A program made the position numbers and the translations under genes. From JAVBQJ01 sp031549115 (GTDB lineage Bacteria; Verrucomicrobiota; Lentisphaeria; Victivallales; Victivallaceae): 20,393 nucleotides of DNA. Of this stretch, positions 1-8,163 are shown piece after piece. The stretch spans positions 1 to 20,393 of the forward strand of contig JAVBQJ010000135.1 of NCBI GenBank assembly GCA_031549115.1, read 5' to 3'. The notes beneath the pieces are model-generated. The model worked only from the letters and a program-made list of their open reading frames with translations, was not told the origin of the DNA and made no database searches. Numbering within the stretch: the first letter of the stretch is position 1; the number at the start of each line of letters is the position of its first letter.

Positions 1-1209
1 GATTATGTCGTAATTTCTTTCGATGCCGCGACCGCGCTGCATGGAATCCGTTTCCGGGTGCGCGGCAACCGGATCAAACTGATCGCCCATGCGCAATCGG
101 CGCCGGAGGCGGGCGATCTCTTGTTCCGGCTGGAAACGCTGGGCAAAGAGCTGGGAATTTCCCGCGGGGTATATTTGTACTTTACCGGCGAATTGGCCGG
201 CGGCGGCTATTTCGAATGCCGCACTGCGGATCTGCCGCGCCGCGAAATGGCGGACAGCCTGGTGTTTTCCGCCGGAGAACATCTGCCGAAGCTGCCGGAT
301 TTTTGCCGGACCGAATTCGTCGCCGGCGTTCCCGCCGACGGCATGGTGGCGGTCAAAGCGTACGCTTTCCCCGCCCCGGCGCTGGAGCCGTGGAACGAAG
401 CGTTGACGGCGCTGAAATGGCGCCCGGACGGCTTTATTTACCCGTTGCTGGCGCTGCCGGAACTATCACCGGAGAGCGCGGTGTTGCTGCCGGAGCTGGG
501 AAACGATTTTTTCCGCCGCAACGGAAGCTGGGTGCCGGCCGTGCCGGAACCGCCGGAGTGCAACCGGGAGTTGAAACAATATCTGGCGACCTTTTTTCCG
601 GAAGGCTTCGGCGACGACGCCTTTCTCGGATGTGCCCTGGTGGCGGCGCGGGTAGCGCAGCGCGACTTCGCCGCGATTCGTCCGGTCATGGCGGTTTTCC
701 CGGAAGCGTTGGCGCCGCGGCGCATCCGCAGGCAATTGCAGTCGACGGTGCTGCTGCTGTCATTGTGGCTGGCGGTCGGGTTGTGGTATATGGGACAGGC
801 CATTTATACGTATGCTTCGGCACGCACCCGGCTGGTGACCTCCATCGACGATTTGACCTCGAAAACCATGGAGCTGGAGCGCAAACTGAAAAGTCAGGAA
901 AAAAACCAGAAGGAATACAAACGGATTCTGGAGCTGTCCAACGGCGACCGCGATTTTCTCGGGCGTCTGGCGCTGCTGTCGGGAATCCTGCCCGATGATG
1001 TGCTGTTGAGCAATGTCCGAGCCGCGGAAAACGCCTGGGAACTGACGTTGCTGACCGAAAGCGAAGAGTTGGATCTGGGCCGTGAACTCCGGCGTCTCGC
1101 CGGTTTCAAGTTGACTGGGTTGCAGCAGCGGGCGATGAATTCATCGATCACATCGATCACAGCGAAGCTGACCGCTGTGCCGCCAGCGGCGCCGGAGGAG
1201 AAAAAATGA
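1..1209 (+). CDS. gspL: GspL-like T2SS inner-membrane assembly protein (5' end outside window)
   Basis: The frame is open from base 1 (Asp-Tyr-Val-Val-Ile-Ser-Phe-Asp...), so the gene starts upstream of the window; the GTG at 58 is internal. About 402 residues are visible. Counting from that GTG, residues 1-225 look like a degenerate actin-like cytoplasmic domain of the GspL/PilM type. One transmembrane segment follows at about 228-252 (bases 740-815), then a Lys/Glu-rich coiled coil at 262-295 and a small periplasmic domain. This layout fits GspL, which in known systems links the GspE ATPase to GspM and the pseudopilus. The stop overlaps gspM by 4 bp (ATGA), and the gene heads a T2SS operon. 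The family call rests mainly on topology and context, because GspL sequences diverge strongly. A PilM-PilN fusion is the alternative description. Confidence 0.72.
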   Translation, partial: DYVVISFDAATALHGIRFRVRGNRIKLIAHAQSAPEAGDLLFRLETLGKELGISRGVYLYFTGELAGGGYFECRTADLPRREMADSLVFSAGEHLPKLPDFCRTEFVAGVPADGMVAVKAYAFPAPALEPWNEALTALKWRPDGFIYPLLALPELSPESAVLLPELGNDFFRRNGSWVPAVPEPPECNRELKQYLATFFPEGFGDDAFLGCALVAARVAQRDFAAIRPVMAVFPEALAPRRIRRQLQSTVLLLSLWLAVGLWYMGQAIYTYASARTRLVTSIDDLTSKTMELERKLKSQEKNQKEYKRILELSNGDRDFLGRLALLSGILPDDVLLSNVRAAENAWELTLLTESEELDLGRELRRLAGFKLTGLQQRAMNSSITSITAKLTAVPPAAPEEKK

Positions 1210-1814
1210 CGGCAATCACGAAAAAGGGATTTCTCTCCACCCAGCGCGGCAAGGTGGTGTTCTGTATCGGCGGTTTGCTGTTCTCGCTGTTGTTTCTGAT
1301 GTGGACGCTGGATATCGAGCTGGCTTCGCTGTTTCCGAGCGACTCCCGGCTGACGGAGCTGCGCGACGAGGAGACCAAAGCCAGGAGCCGTTACGAAGAC
1401 GCCCTCGCCCGCTACAATGCCGTGCGGACGACGGAAAACGCCTACTTCGCGGAAATCGCCGACTACTGGTATATGCCGGAACAGGGCGATCCGGAAACGG
1501 AGCCGCGGCAGTTGATTGAAAACGCCCTGAAAGCGGCGGAGTTGCGGTTGAATATCGGTACGGTGCGGCGCAGCAAGATCAACACCGATATCTATGCGCT
1601 GGAGATGGATTTGTCCGGCTCCGCGGCGCTGGAGCCGCTGACGCAGTTTCTGCGCGCCATGCACGATGCCTCGCCCCGGGTGTTCTGGAAACGGGTGGAG
1701 CTGCGCAGCGATCCGCGGCAGAGCGACGGCCTGTTGAACTTTTCCGGAACCCTGCGGCTGATGGGCCGGGAAAAAGCGCTTCCGGCGACTGCCCAGAAAG
1801 GACAGAAATCATGA
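1206..1814 (+). CDS. gspM: GspM/PilO-like T2SS membrane protein
   Basis: This is a 202-residue bitopic membrane protein. It has a short basic cytoplasmic N-terminus, one transmembrane helix at about residues 17-36, a charged coiled-coil stretch at about 45-75, and a C-terminal domain at about 100-190 that could be the ferredoxin-like fold of GspM or PilO. In known systems GspM pairs with GspL and stabilises it at the inner membrane. The start is supported by a strong ribosome binding site (GGAGGAG, 5 bases before the ATG). The ATG overlaps the stop of the preceding gspL-like gene, and the stop overlaps gspC, so translation of the three is probably coupled. Sequence similarity is too weak to separate GspM from PilO; the T2SS neighbours favour GspM. 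Confidence 0.65.
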   Translation: MTAITKKGFLSTQRGKVVFCIGGLLFSLLFLMWTLDIELASLFPSDSRLTELRDEETKARSRYEDALARYNAVRTTENAYFAEIADYWYMPEQGDPETEPRQLIENALKAAELRLNIGTVRRSKINTDIYALEMDLSGSAALEPLTQFLRAMHDASPRVFWKRVELRSDPRQSDGLLNFSGTLRLMGREKALPATAQKGQKS

Positions 1815-2650
1815 AACTATTGCTGATTCTGGTCAATCTCTTGTTGGCCATCGGCCTGGCGGTGGCCGGAATGAAGCTTTTCGGCGCTTCCGGCGAAACC
1901 GTTTTCGCTCTGGGCAAAGACCGCTCGGAACGGGACGAAACACGCACTGCGGTTCGCGCCGGCACCGGCTTTCAATTGCCGGAGGCGGCGGCGGCGGCGC
2001 ATCAGGTCGTTTCCCGGAATGTTTTCGCATTGGATCGCTGCCCGTCGCTCGCCAGCTCCGGGTCGCGCGAATCCCAGATGGAATTGGTCGGCGTCTATTT
2101 GATCGGCACCAGCCGCGGCGCGGTTATTCTGCAGAGCTCCCGGAGCCAGAACGACAACAATATGGCGATGATGATGGGGCCCGGCGGCGGACCGGGAGGT
2201 CCGGGCGGCTTCCCGCCGTGGATGCGCCAGCGCCGCCAGCAGGTACAGGCCGAACAGACCGCCAAGGTTCCGCAATTTTTCCGCGTCGGCGAAACCCTGC
2301 CCAACGGCTGGAAGCTGAGCGCGGTCGGCGCCACCACCGCGACGCTGTCCAGGAACGGTTCGGAGCGTACGCTGGAATTGGCATCCGCCTCCAAGAATTT
2401 GAACACCGGCAGCACGAGCGCTACCGCCGGAAACACCGGCAACAACCGCCGCGACGCGATGATGCAGCAGATGATGATGTTTCAGATGATGCAGATGAAT
2501 ATGGGGCGCGGCAACCGTAACCGGAATACCAACACCCCCTCCGCGCGCGGCGGCAACACCGGCGGCAATACCGGAAACCGGGCCGGCGGCGGCATGGGTG
2601 GCGGCGGCGGTTTCGGCGGCGGTATGGGCGGAGGCCCTCCGGGACGCTGA
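1811..2650 (+). CDS. gspC: GspC-like T2SS inner-membrane connector with Met/Gly-rich tail
   Basis: This 279-residue protein has an N-terminal transmembrane helix (about residues 3-22). A periplasmic homology-region domain follows: residues 91-107 (MELVGVYLIGTSRGAVI) form the first half, and 'VGETLPNGWKL...' through 'LSRNGSERTLEL' (about 157-192) the second. In known systems this GspC domain binds the N0 domain of the secretin GspD, encoded immediately downstream here. Two oddities stand out. A Met/Gly/Pro-rich loop with a basic Arg/Gln stretch (about 113-147) splits the domain, and the C-terminus (about 195-279) is Asn/Thr-rich, then a Met-rich run at 214-233, then almost pure glycine. No PDZ or coiled-coil domain is seen. 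The ATG overlaps the gspM stop by 4 bp and has an AAAGGA site upstream. Confidence 0.75.
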   Translation: MKLLLILVNLLLAIGLAVAGMKLFGASGETVFALGKDRSERDETRTAVRAGTGFQLPEAAAAAHQVVSRNVFALDRCPSLASSGSRESQMELVGVYLIGTSRGAVILQSSRSQNDNNMAMMMGPGGGPGGPGGFPPWMRQRRQQVQAEQTAKVPQFFRVGETLPNGWKLSAVGATTATLSRNGSERTLELASASKNLNTGSTSATAGNTGNNRRDAMMQQMMMFQMMQMNMGRGNRNRNTNTPSARGGNTGGNTGNRAGGGMGGGGGFGGGMGGGPPGR

Positions 2651-2657
2651 TGGCTGC

Positions 2658-2690
2658 TTGAATATCGACGAGTATGTAATTTTTATAGAT
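2658..2690 (+). promoter_or_regulatory. Possible internal promoter before gspD
   Basis: The 61-bp gap between gspC and gspD is much more AT-rich than its surroundings. It contains TTGAAT (2658-2663) and a TTTATAGAT block (2682-2690). With 18 bases between TTGAAT and TTTATA it could form a weak sigma70-type promoter giving gspD and downstream genes extra transcription. Neither box is a close consensus match. Confidence 0.25.
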
Positions 2691-2711
2691 ACAGTTATGG
2701 AAGGATACACG

Positions 2712-5051
2712 ATGAATCGGATGAACAACGGCTTTTGGCGCTCCCGCTGGAGGTCCCGCCTGGGATTTCTGTTGCTGGTGCCGTTTCTGGTTTCCTGCAA
2801 CGGCACTGGCGAAGGCAATTTCTGGGGCGGTTCGGCTCAGGAAGAGGATCCGGATGCCGGTATCGGCAAATTCGACTTCCTGAAACACACCGACCGGACG
2901 ATGGAACCCGACCCCGATGCCGGACTGCCGGAGGAAATCACTCCGGCCGCGGCCGCCCGGTCGGGCGAATCGATGGCCGCCGTCAGCGACGCGGTTTACC
3001 CGTCGCCCCCCTCCCCCGGCGTGACGCCGCAGGATAAACGCCGGGAAGTCCGCTTCTATGACGATCTGATTCTGTTGGACGGCAATGAGGAGCTCGAAGT
3101 GCTGGTGACCTTCAACTCTTCGCCGTTGGTGGACGTATTGCCCGCGTTCGCCGATATCCTCGGTTTTAACTATACGGCGTCGAGCGAATTGAAGGGCGTC
3201 GTGAACGTCAACCTCAACTCGATCATGACCCGTCGGGAGTTGTGGGAGAGCTTCGATGAAATGCTGCGCCTGGCCGGCGCGACGGCATTGGCCGACGGCG
3301 ATCAACTGACCATCATGCCATTGTCCGAACTGCCGCGCAAGGGCGGTTTGCGCACCGCCGGGCGCGGCGTTGCCACCCAGGAGGTGATCTCCCGGACATT
3401 GCTGCATACCGGAGTCAAAAACATCTCCGAGTCGTTGAAAAACTTTGTCACCGCCGCCGGACAGATCATCGTATTATCCGACGCCAATGTGATTCTGATC
3501 AGCGACACCTCCGACAATATCGCGAAGCTGAAGCAGCTGCTCGATGTGATCGACCAGCCCGGACGCGCCAGCTGGCCGCGCGCGGTGATGAGCTGCCGCA
3601 ACGTCAAACCGTCGACCGTGGCGACCGAACTGGCCGAAGTGCTGCCGGTGATCGGATTGCCGGTGGAGACCGGCACCGGCAGCAGCTCCGATTCCTCGCC
3701 GGGGACGATCCAGCTGACCGGTATCGACCGGCTGCAGATCGTGGTGGCGACTGCCGCAACCGAGGAGGCCATCGAGGAAATCCGTCAGTGGATCCGGATT
3801 CTCGACAACTCCGAACCCGCGGACCAGGAGCGCGTCTATGTCTACAAGGTGGCGCACGGCAAAGCGGAGCAGCTGGCGCAGGCGCTGTCGGTGATCTTTT
3901 CCACCCAGGGGACTTCGCTCACGGTCAATACCGATTCCGGCAACGACCAGACCACGACGCTGAGCACCCAGCGGACCCAGACCACCACCAGCAATACGGT
4001 GCGTTCGTTGGTGGGCCCGGTGACCAATCAGTTGACCAATACCGAAAGCGAACGCGATTCGGGTATTTTCGCCGCCCCGGTCCGGCTCTTCGCCGACGGC
4101 GTCTACAACCGTCTGGTGATCCGGACCACGCCGCGTACCTACGCGATGATAAAAGCGTTGCTGGACCGTCTCGACTGTGTGCCGGCCCAGGTGCTGCTGC
4201 AGGTATTGATCGTTGAAGTGTCGCTGGATGATTCCACCCAGTTCGGCATGGAATTCGGCGCCTCCGGCACCAACGGCAATACCAACACCATTTTGAATAC
4301 CAACTATCAGAATATGGACCCGGTCACCCAGACCGACGGCTTCACCATGCAGATCACCGACCAGAACGACCCGGACGAAAAATTCGTCACGCTGCGGGCA
4401 CTGGCCGGGCGCAACAATGTCAAGGTGGTATCCAGCCCGCAGCTGGTGGTCACCAGCCATACCGAAGCCAAAATCCAGGTCGGCGACGACGTCCCGATCC
4501 TGACCAGCGATTATACCAACTCGAGCTCGGAAGGCTCGACACAGCGGTCGTACGATTACCGCGAAACCGGAATCATCCTGACGGTGACGCCGCAGGTGAC
4601 CAGCACCAATCTGATTTCGCTCGAACTTACGCAGACCGTCTCCGAGGCGATCCAGAACACCATCACCACCGCCACCGACACACCGGTGATCCAGATCCGC
4701 CAGATGGAGACCGCGATGACGATCGCCAACGGCCGCACCATGATCATCGGCGGCCTGATTCAGGAAAAGCGCAAGGACAAACTGTCCAGCGTGCCGATTC
4801 TGGCCGATATCCCGTTGATCGGCCGCGCTTTCGGCAGTACCGACCTGTCAGTGCAACGCGTGGAGCTGCTGGTGATGATCACCGGCTATATCATCACCGA
4901 AAAGAGCCCGGTGGAGGATATGATCCGCCGTTACAACGCATCGGTCAAGGCGCTCAGCAAATTTGAGGACAGGCTGGCGGAAGAGGATAAAGAGGAAATG
5001 GAAAAAGCGGCGAAGCTGACCGCATCGTCCGCATCCGGCGAGGAGGCGTAA
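2712..5051 (+). CDS. gspD: T2SS outer-membrane secretin GspD, predicted lipoprotein
   Basis: This 779-residue secretin would form the outer-membrane channel. The ATG at 2712 follows an AAGGA site and opens a signal peptide: basic residues, a hydrophobic core, then the lipobox Leu-Val-Ser-Cys with Cys at residue 29. A roughly 95-residue acidic/Pro linker with two Asp-Pro-Asp-Ala-Gly repeats leads to N0 (about 130-205), N1 (225-285), N2 (290-370) and N3 (375-490, with a long Thr/Gln/Asn-rich insertion). The secretin domain (about 490-735) includes VKVVSSPQLVVT, a DDVPI motif and the C-terminal beta-barrel signature TPVIQIRQMETAMTIANGRTMIIGGL (split here only for reference). An earlier in-frame start at 2598 would overlap gspC and lose the signal peptide, so it is rejected. 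The lipobox suggests self-piloting, as known for HxcQ of Pseudomonas. Confidence 0.95.
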   Translation: MNRMNNGFWRSRWRSRLGFLLLVPFLVSCNGTGEGNFWGGSAQEEDPDAGIGKFDFLKHTDRTMEPDPDAGLPEEITPAAAARSGESMAAVSDAVYPSPPSPGVTPQDKRREVRFYDDLILLDGNEELEVLVTFNSSPLVDVLPAFADILGFNYTASSELKGVVNVNLNSIMTRRELWESFDEMLRLAGATALADGDQLTIMPLSELPRKGGLRTAGRGVATQEVISRTLLHTGVKNISESLKNFVTAAGQIIVLSDANVILISDTSDNIAKLKQLLDVIDQPGRASWPRAVMSCRNVKPSTVATELAEVLPVIGLPVETGTGSSSDSSPGTIQLTGIDRLQIVVATAATEEAIEEIRQWIRILDNSEPADQERVYVYKVAHGKAEQLAQALSVIFSTQGTSLTVNTDSGNDQTTTLSTQRTQTTTSNTVRSLVGPVTNQLTNTESERDSGIFAAPVRLFADGVYNRLVIRTTPRTYAMIKALLDRLDCVPAQVLLQVLIVEVSLDDSTQFGMEFGASGTNGNTNTILNTNYQNMDPVTQTDGFTMQITDQNDPDEKFVTLRALAGRNNVKVVSSPQLVVTSHTEAKIQVGDDVPILTSDYTNSSSEGSTQRSYDYRETGIILTVTPQVTSTNLISLELTQTVSEAIQNTITTATDTPVIQIRQMETAMTIANGRTMIIGGLIQEKRKDKLSSVPILADIPLIGRAFGSTDLSVQRVELLVMITGYIITEKSPVEDMIRRYNASVKALSKFEDRLAEEDKEEMEKAAKLTASSASGEEA

Positions 5052-5056
5052 ACCCG

Positions 5057-6670
5057 ATGGCGGTGACAATGCACATCGATTGGCGACAGCCGGAGGCACA
5101 GCTCGGCATGTTGCGGCGGTTGTTGGAGGAGCGTTGCCCCGGCTACGGTGTCCGCGCCGATGCGGAAGGGCCGCGTGCGGCCGACCGGCAGCTGGTGGAG
5201 GAAGGCGTCCTGACCGAGCAGGAGCTGGTGCGGTTTTACGCCTCCACCTTCGGCGCCGAAGTGCCGGACGAGGATGAATTGGTATTTCAGGATGGCAATT
5301 GCGGCCTTTCGCCGGAATTCCTCAACGCCAATTTATGTTTGCCTCTGAGCTGGAACGACGAATACGCGGAGCTGCTGGTGGCCGATCCGTATTCGCTGGG
5401 GGAGTTGAATTATCTGGTCGCTCGCTCGCTCGGCGTCCACTGCCGTTTCCTGCCGGCGCGGCGGACCTTTCTGGAGCGTCAACTGGCACGTTTCTCCCGG
5501 CAGGAGGAAGAAGACTTCGGTGTAGCCGAGGATGAGGAATCGTTGCGCAGCATGGCCGGCGAGGCCCGGGTGGTGCGGCTGGTGAACGACATTTTCAACC
5601 GCGCCATCGAGCTTGGCGCCAGCGATATTCACGTTGAACCGGGGGAGGAAAAGGTTTCGGTCCGCTGCCGGGTGGACGGCGTATTGACCGAGATTTTTTC
5701 GTGTCCGCCGTCGCAGTTTCCGGCGATCTCGTCGCGCATCAAGCTGATCTCCGGATTGAATATTGCCGAAAGCCGTCTGCCGCAGGACGGCCGGACCTCG
5801 TTTCAACTCGGGCGCATGGAGTTGGACATGCGCGTCAGCACCATTCCGATTCTGACCGGCGAAAGCATCGTATTGCGGTTGTTGAACAAAGATGCGGTCA
5901 GCTTCGACCTGAAAACCCTGGGGATGTCCGAAGGGCACCTGGCGCAGTTCGAAGAGTTGATCCAGATTCCGCATGGCATGATTCTGGTGGTGGGCCCGAC
6001 CGGATCGGGGAAAACCACCACAGTGTACAGTGTGATTTCGCAGTTGAACGACGCCAAAAAGAAGATCATCACCATCGAGGATCCGGTCGAATATCAGACC
6101 CCCGGACTCTGCCAGATGCAGGTCAACGCCAAAATCGGCGTCACCTTCGCCGCGGGATTGCGTTCGATCGTGCGCCAGGACCCCGACATCATCCTGGTGG
6201 GTGAAATCCGCGACCGGGAAACCGCCGACATCGCGATCAACGCGGCGTTGACCGGACATTTGGTATTGAGTACATTGCACACCAACGACGCGGTCGGCGC
6301 GGTGACACGATTGGTGGATATGGGAGTGGAGCCGTTTCTGGTGGCTTCGTCGCTGTACGGCGTATTGTCGCAGCGGCTGGTGCGCAAGATCTGCAGCGAA
6401 TGCCAGGGCTCGGGGTTGGATATGACGGTGACCGGCAATCGCTGCCGCCGCTGCAACGGTACCGGTTTCAAGGGCCGTTCCGGGATTTTCGAATTGCTGC
6501 GGGTCAACGATGAAATGCGTCGGGCGATCAACCGCAACCTGCCCAGTTCGGAGATTGAAAAGATCGCGGTCGCCAACGGCATGGTGACGCTGCTCGAGGA
6601 CGGGCGCGCCAAGGTGGCGAAGGGAACCACCACCGCCGAAGAGCTGGCACGCTCCACGCGTGAGATGTAA
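5057..6670 (+). CDS. gspE: T2SS cytoplasmic assembly ATPase GspE
   Basis: This 537-residue secretion ATPase would power pseudopilus assembly from the cytoplasmic face, bound to GspL. The N-terminal domain (about 1-130) is of the GspE/MshE N type. The core has a Walker A motif GPTGSGKT at residues 313-320, an Asp box (ITIEDPVEY), a Walker B region (PDIILVGEIRDRETADIAI) and a His box (TGHLVLSTLHTNDA). A tetracysteine zinc module follows, with C446/C449 and C463/C466. The inter-pair distance is short (13 residues), as in some GspE/PilB relatives. The gene begins 5 bp after the gspD stop, and the GAGGAGG ribosome site lies inside the end of gspD. PilB is the main alternative, but the surrounding pseudopilin and GspC/D genes settle on GspE. 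Confidence 0.96.
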   Translation: MAVTMHIDWRQPEAQLGMLRRLLEERCPGYGVRADAEGPRAADRQLVEEGVLTEQELVRFYASTFGAEVPDEDELVFQDGNCGLSPEFLNANLCLPLSWNDEYAELLVADPYSLGELNYLVARSLGVHCRFLPARRTFLERQLARFSRQEEEDFGVAEDEESLRSMAGEARVVRLVNDIFNRAIELGASDIHVEPGEEKVSVRCRVDGVLTEIFSCPPSQFPAISSRIKLISGLNIAESRLPQDGRTSFQLGRMELDMRVSTIPILTGESIVLRLLNKDAVSFDLKTLGMSEGHLAQFEELIQIPHGMILVVGPTGSGKTTTVYSVISQLNDAKKKIITIEDPVEYQTPGLCQMQVNAKIGVTFAAGLRSIVRQDPDIILVGEIRDRETADIAINAALTGHLVLSTLHTNDAVGAVTRLVDMGVEPFLVASSLYGVLSQRLVRKICSECQGSGLDMTVTGNRCRRCNGTGFKGRSGIFELLRVNDEMRRAINRNLPSSEIEKIAVANGMVTLLEDGRAKVAKGTTTAEELARSTREM

Positions 6671-6690
6671 TAAGAAAAAAAGAAAAATCA

Positions 6691-6920
6691 AATAGAGCCG
6701 CGCAGCGGCGGTCTGCCCTCCGTCATACGGAGACGCCGATCCAGCGGGCGGATACCGCTGGTCGCCCCAGGCGGCGCTGCCGCCTCGAAAGGGGCGAAAG
6801 TAGGGTCAGCGAACCGGGAGGTGAGCGGAAGCCGCCCGAGGTAGCGATGGTGTAGATCGGATTGGAAGCGTGAGCGACAATCCAATCTACACATAGAGCG
6901 GACGAGGCTGACACTGGCGG
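6691..6920. repeat. Hairpin-rich intergenic repeat, copy A (gspE-gspF gap)
   Basis: This copy fills most of the 286-base gspE-gspF gap and is related to copy B at 8164-8381. The first 76 bases (6691-6766) match copy B at 71 positions. Stems visible are GCCGC/GCGGC (6697-6709), CTCCGT/ACGGAG (6718-6732), CCAGCGG/CCGCTGG (6741-6761), AGGCGGC/GCCGCCT (6769-6785), GCGG/CCGC around 6825-6834, and a long terminal hairpin GTGTAGAT..ATCTACAC extended by GGATTG/CAATCC (6850-6892). An A-rich stretch precedes it just after the gspE stop. I cannot name a family. It could be a small mobile repeat, a structured RNA or an mRNA processing/attenuation element. Open frames across it are short and differ between copies, so it is probably not coding. 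Confidence 0.85.
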
Positions 6921-6956
6921 TTGAATTGGGAAACACATGTAACGGAAGGAACTCCG

Positions 6957-8153
6957 ATGCCGTTGTTCAAATATCTGGCGGCGCTGCCGGGAGAGAGCGC
7001 CCGGGAAATTCAGATCGAGGCGGAAAATCCGACCGAGGCGCTGAACAAGCTGCGCAGCCGCCGGCTGGTGCCGGTGCGCTTTTTCGGCGAGACCGAACCG
7101 ACTCCGACCGGTTTTTTGGCGAACCGGAAGAAGATCGATACCTACGATTTCACCGTGCAATTGTCACCGCTGCTGGCGGCGAATATCCCGCTGGAGCGGG
7201 CGCTCGGCATCATCGCCGAAGGTTGCCGCAACGGCGACCAGAAGGAGTTCGTCAACGCATTGCGCCAGGGCTTGCACGAAGGTAAAAAGTTTTCCGGGCT
7301 GGTGCGTTCGTACGGCAAGGCGTTTCCGGGCTTCTACGCCAATCTGGTGGAATCGGGCGAGGAGTCCGGGTGTCTCGGCGAGGTGGTGGAGGAGCTGCGC
7401 AAGTTCATGGAAGAAAACAAGGAGATGCGGGAGTTCATCATCTCCAGTTCGATTTATCCGGCGGTGGTGTTCGGCGTCACCATTCTGGTGTCGCTGCTGA
7501 TGTTTATCGTGTTTATCCCGCGTTTTTCGCAAATTTTTCTCGATATGGGTCGCGAATTGCCGGGATCGATGGTATTTTTAATGTCATTGAGCGGATTTCT
7601 GCAGTGGGCATGGTGGTTGGTGCCGCTGGCGCTGTATCTGGTGTGGCGGATGTGCAAGTGGCGCTTCGGCGAAGCGCGGCTGCAGGAGTGGCGCAGCCGG
7701 GTGTTGCTGACGACGCCGGTGCTGGGGCCGCTGGTGATCCAATTGGAGTTGGGGAAGTTCATCCGGACGATGGCGATTCTGATTTCGAATCATGTGGAGA
7801 TCATCCGGACAGTGAAAATTTCGACCCGGGTGATTCAGAACCGGGTGTTGCGGTCGTCGTTCGATTCGCTGGAGGGGCGTCTGAAAGGCGGGCACAAGTT
7901 GTCCGAGGGGTTGCACGACAACCCGTATCTGCCGCCGGGATTGACCGCCAAGCTGCGGGTCGGCGAGGAGTCCGGCTCGGTGGGACCGATGCTGACGAAG
8001 TCGGCGGAGCAGCTGGAAAGCGGTTCGCGGCGGCAGATCAAGCGGTTGTTGAGTATGTTCGAGCCGCTGGTGATCGTGTTTCTGGCACTGGTGGTGATGG
8101 TGGTCGTGGTATCGATCTTCCTCGCGATTATGGAAATGAACTCGGCAGAGTAA
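6957..8153 (+). CDS. gspF: T2SS inner-membrane platform protein GspF
   Basis: This 398-residue polytopic protein would form the inner-membrane platform contacting GspE and GspL. The start at 6957 (Met-Pro-Leu-Phe-Lys-Tyr) matches the usual family N-terminus and follows GGAAGGAA. A TTG 36 bases upstream lies at the edge of the repeat and is unlikely. Two T2SSF domains are visible. The first spans about residues 60-185 with the signature GEESGCLGEVVEEL, ending in a transmembrane helix (about 165-188). The second spans about 260-385 with GEESGSVGPML, ending in a very hydrophobic helix near the C-terminus. A middle transmembrane segment lies near 205-235. The gene is isolated from both neighbours by the two copies of the hairpin repeat, unlike the other tightly packed genes of the cluster. 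Confidence 0.95.
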   Translation: MPLFKYLAALPGESAREIQIEAENPTEALNKLRSRRLVPVRFFGETEPTPTGFLANRKKIDTYDFTVQLSPLLAANIPLERALGIIAEGCRNGDQKEFVNALRQGLHEGKKFSGLVRSYGKAFPGFYANLVESGEESGCLGEVVEELRKFMEENKEMREFIISSSIYPAVVFGVTILVSLLMFIVFIPRFSQIFLDMGRELPGSMVFLMSLSGFLQWAWWLVPLALYLVWRMCKWRFGEARLQEWRSRVLLTTPVLGPLVIQLELGKFIRTMAILISNHVEIIRTVKISTRVIQNRVLRSSFDSLEGRLKGGHKLSEGLHDNPYLPPGLTAKLRVGEESGSVGPMLTKSAEQLESGSRRQIKRLLSMFEPLVIVFLALVVMVVVVSIFLAIMEMNSAE

Positions 8154-8163
8154 AAAAAAAGAG

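Noticed and set aside
2598..2711. Longer GspD start at 2598
   Set aside because: It would overlap gspC by 53 bases in another frame and place a signal peptide with lipobox internally; the ATG at 2712 has a ribosome site and a proper signal peptide.
5333..6691. Long minus-strand open frame (452 codons) opposite gspE
   Set aside because: It lies fully opposite a well-conserved ATPase gene, encodes a His/Gln/Arg-rich sequence without recognisable domains, and is explained by high GC and codon bias of the real gene.
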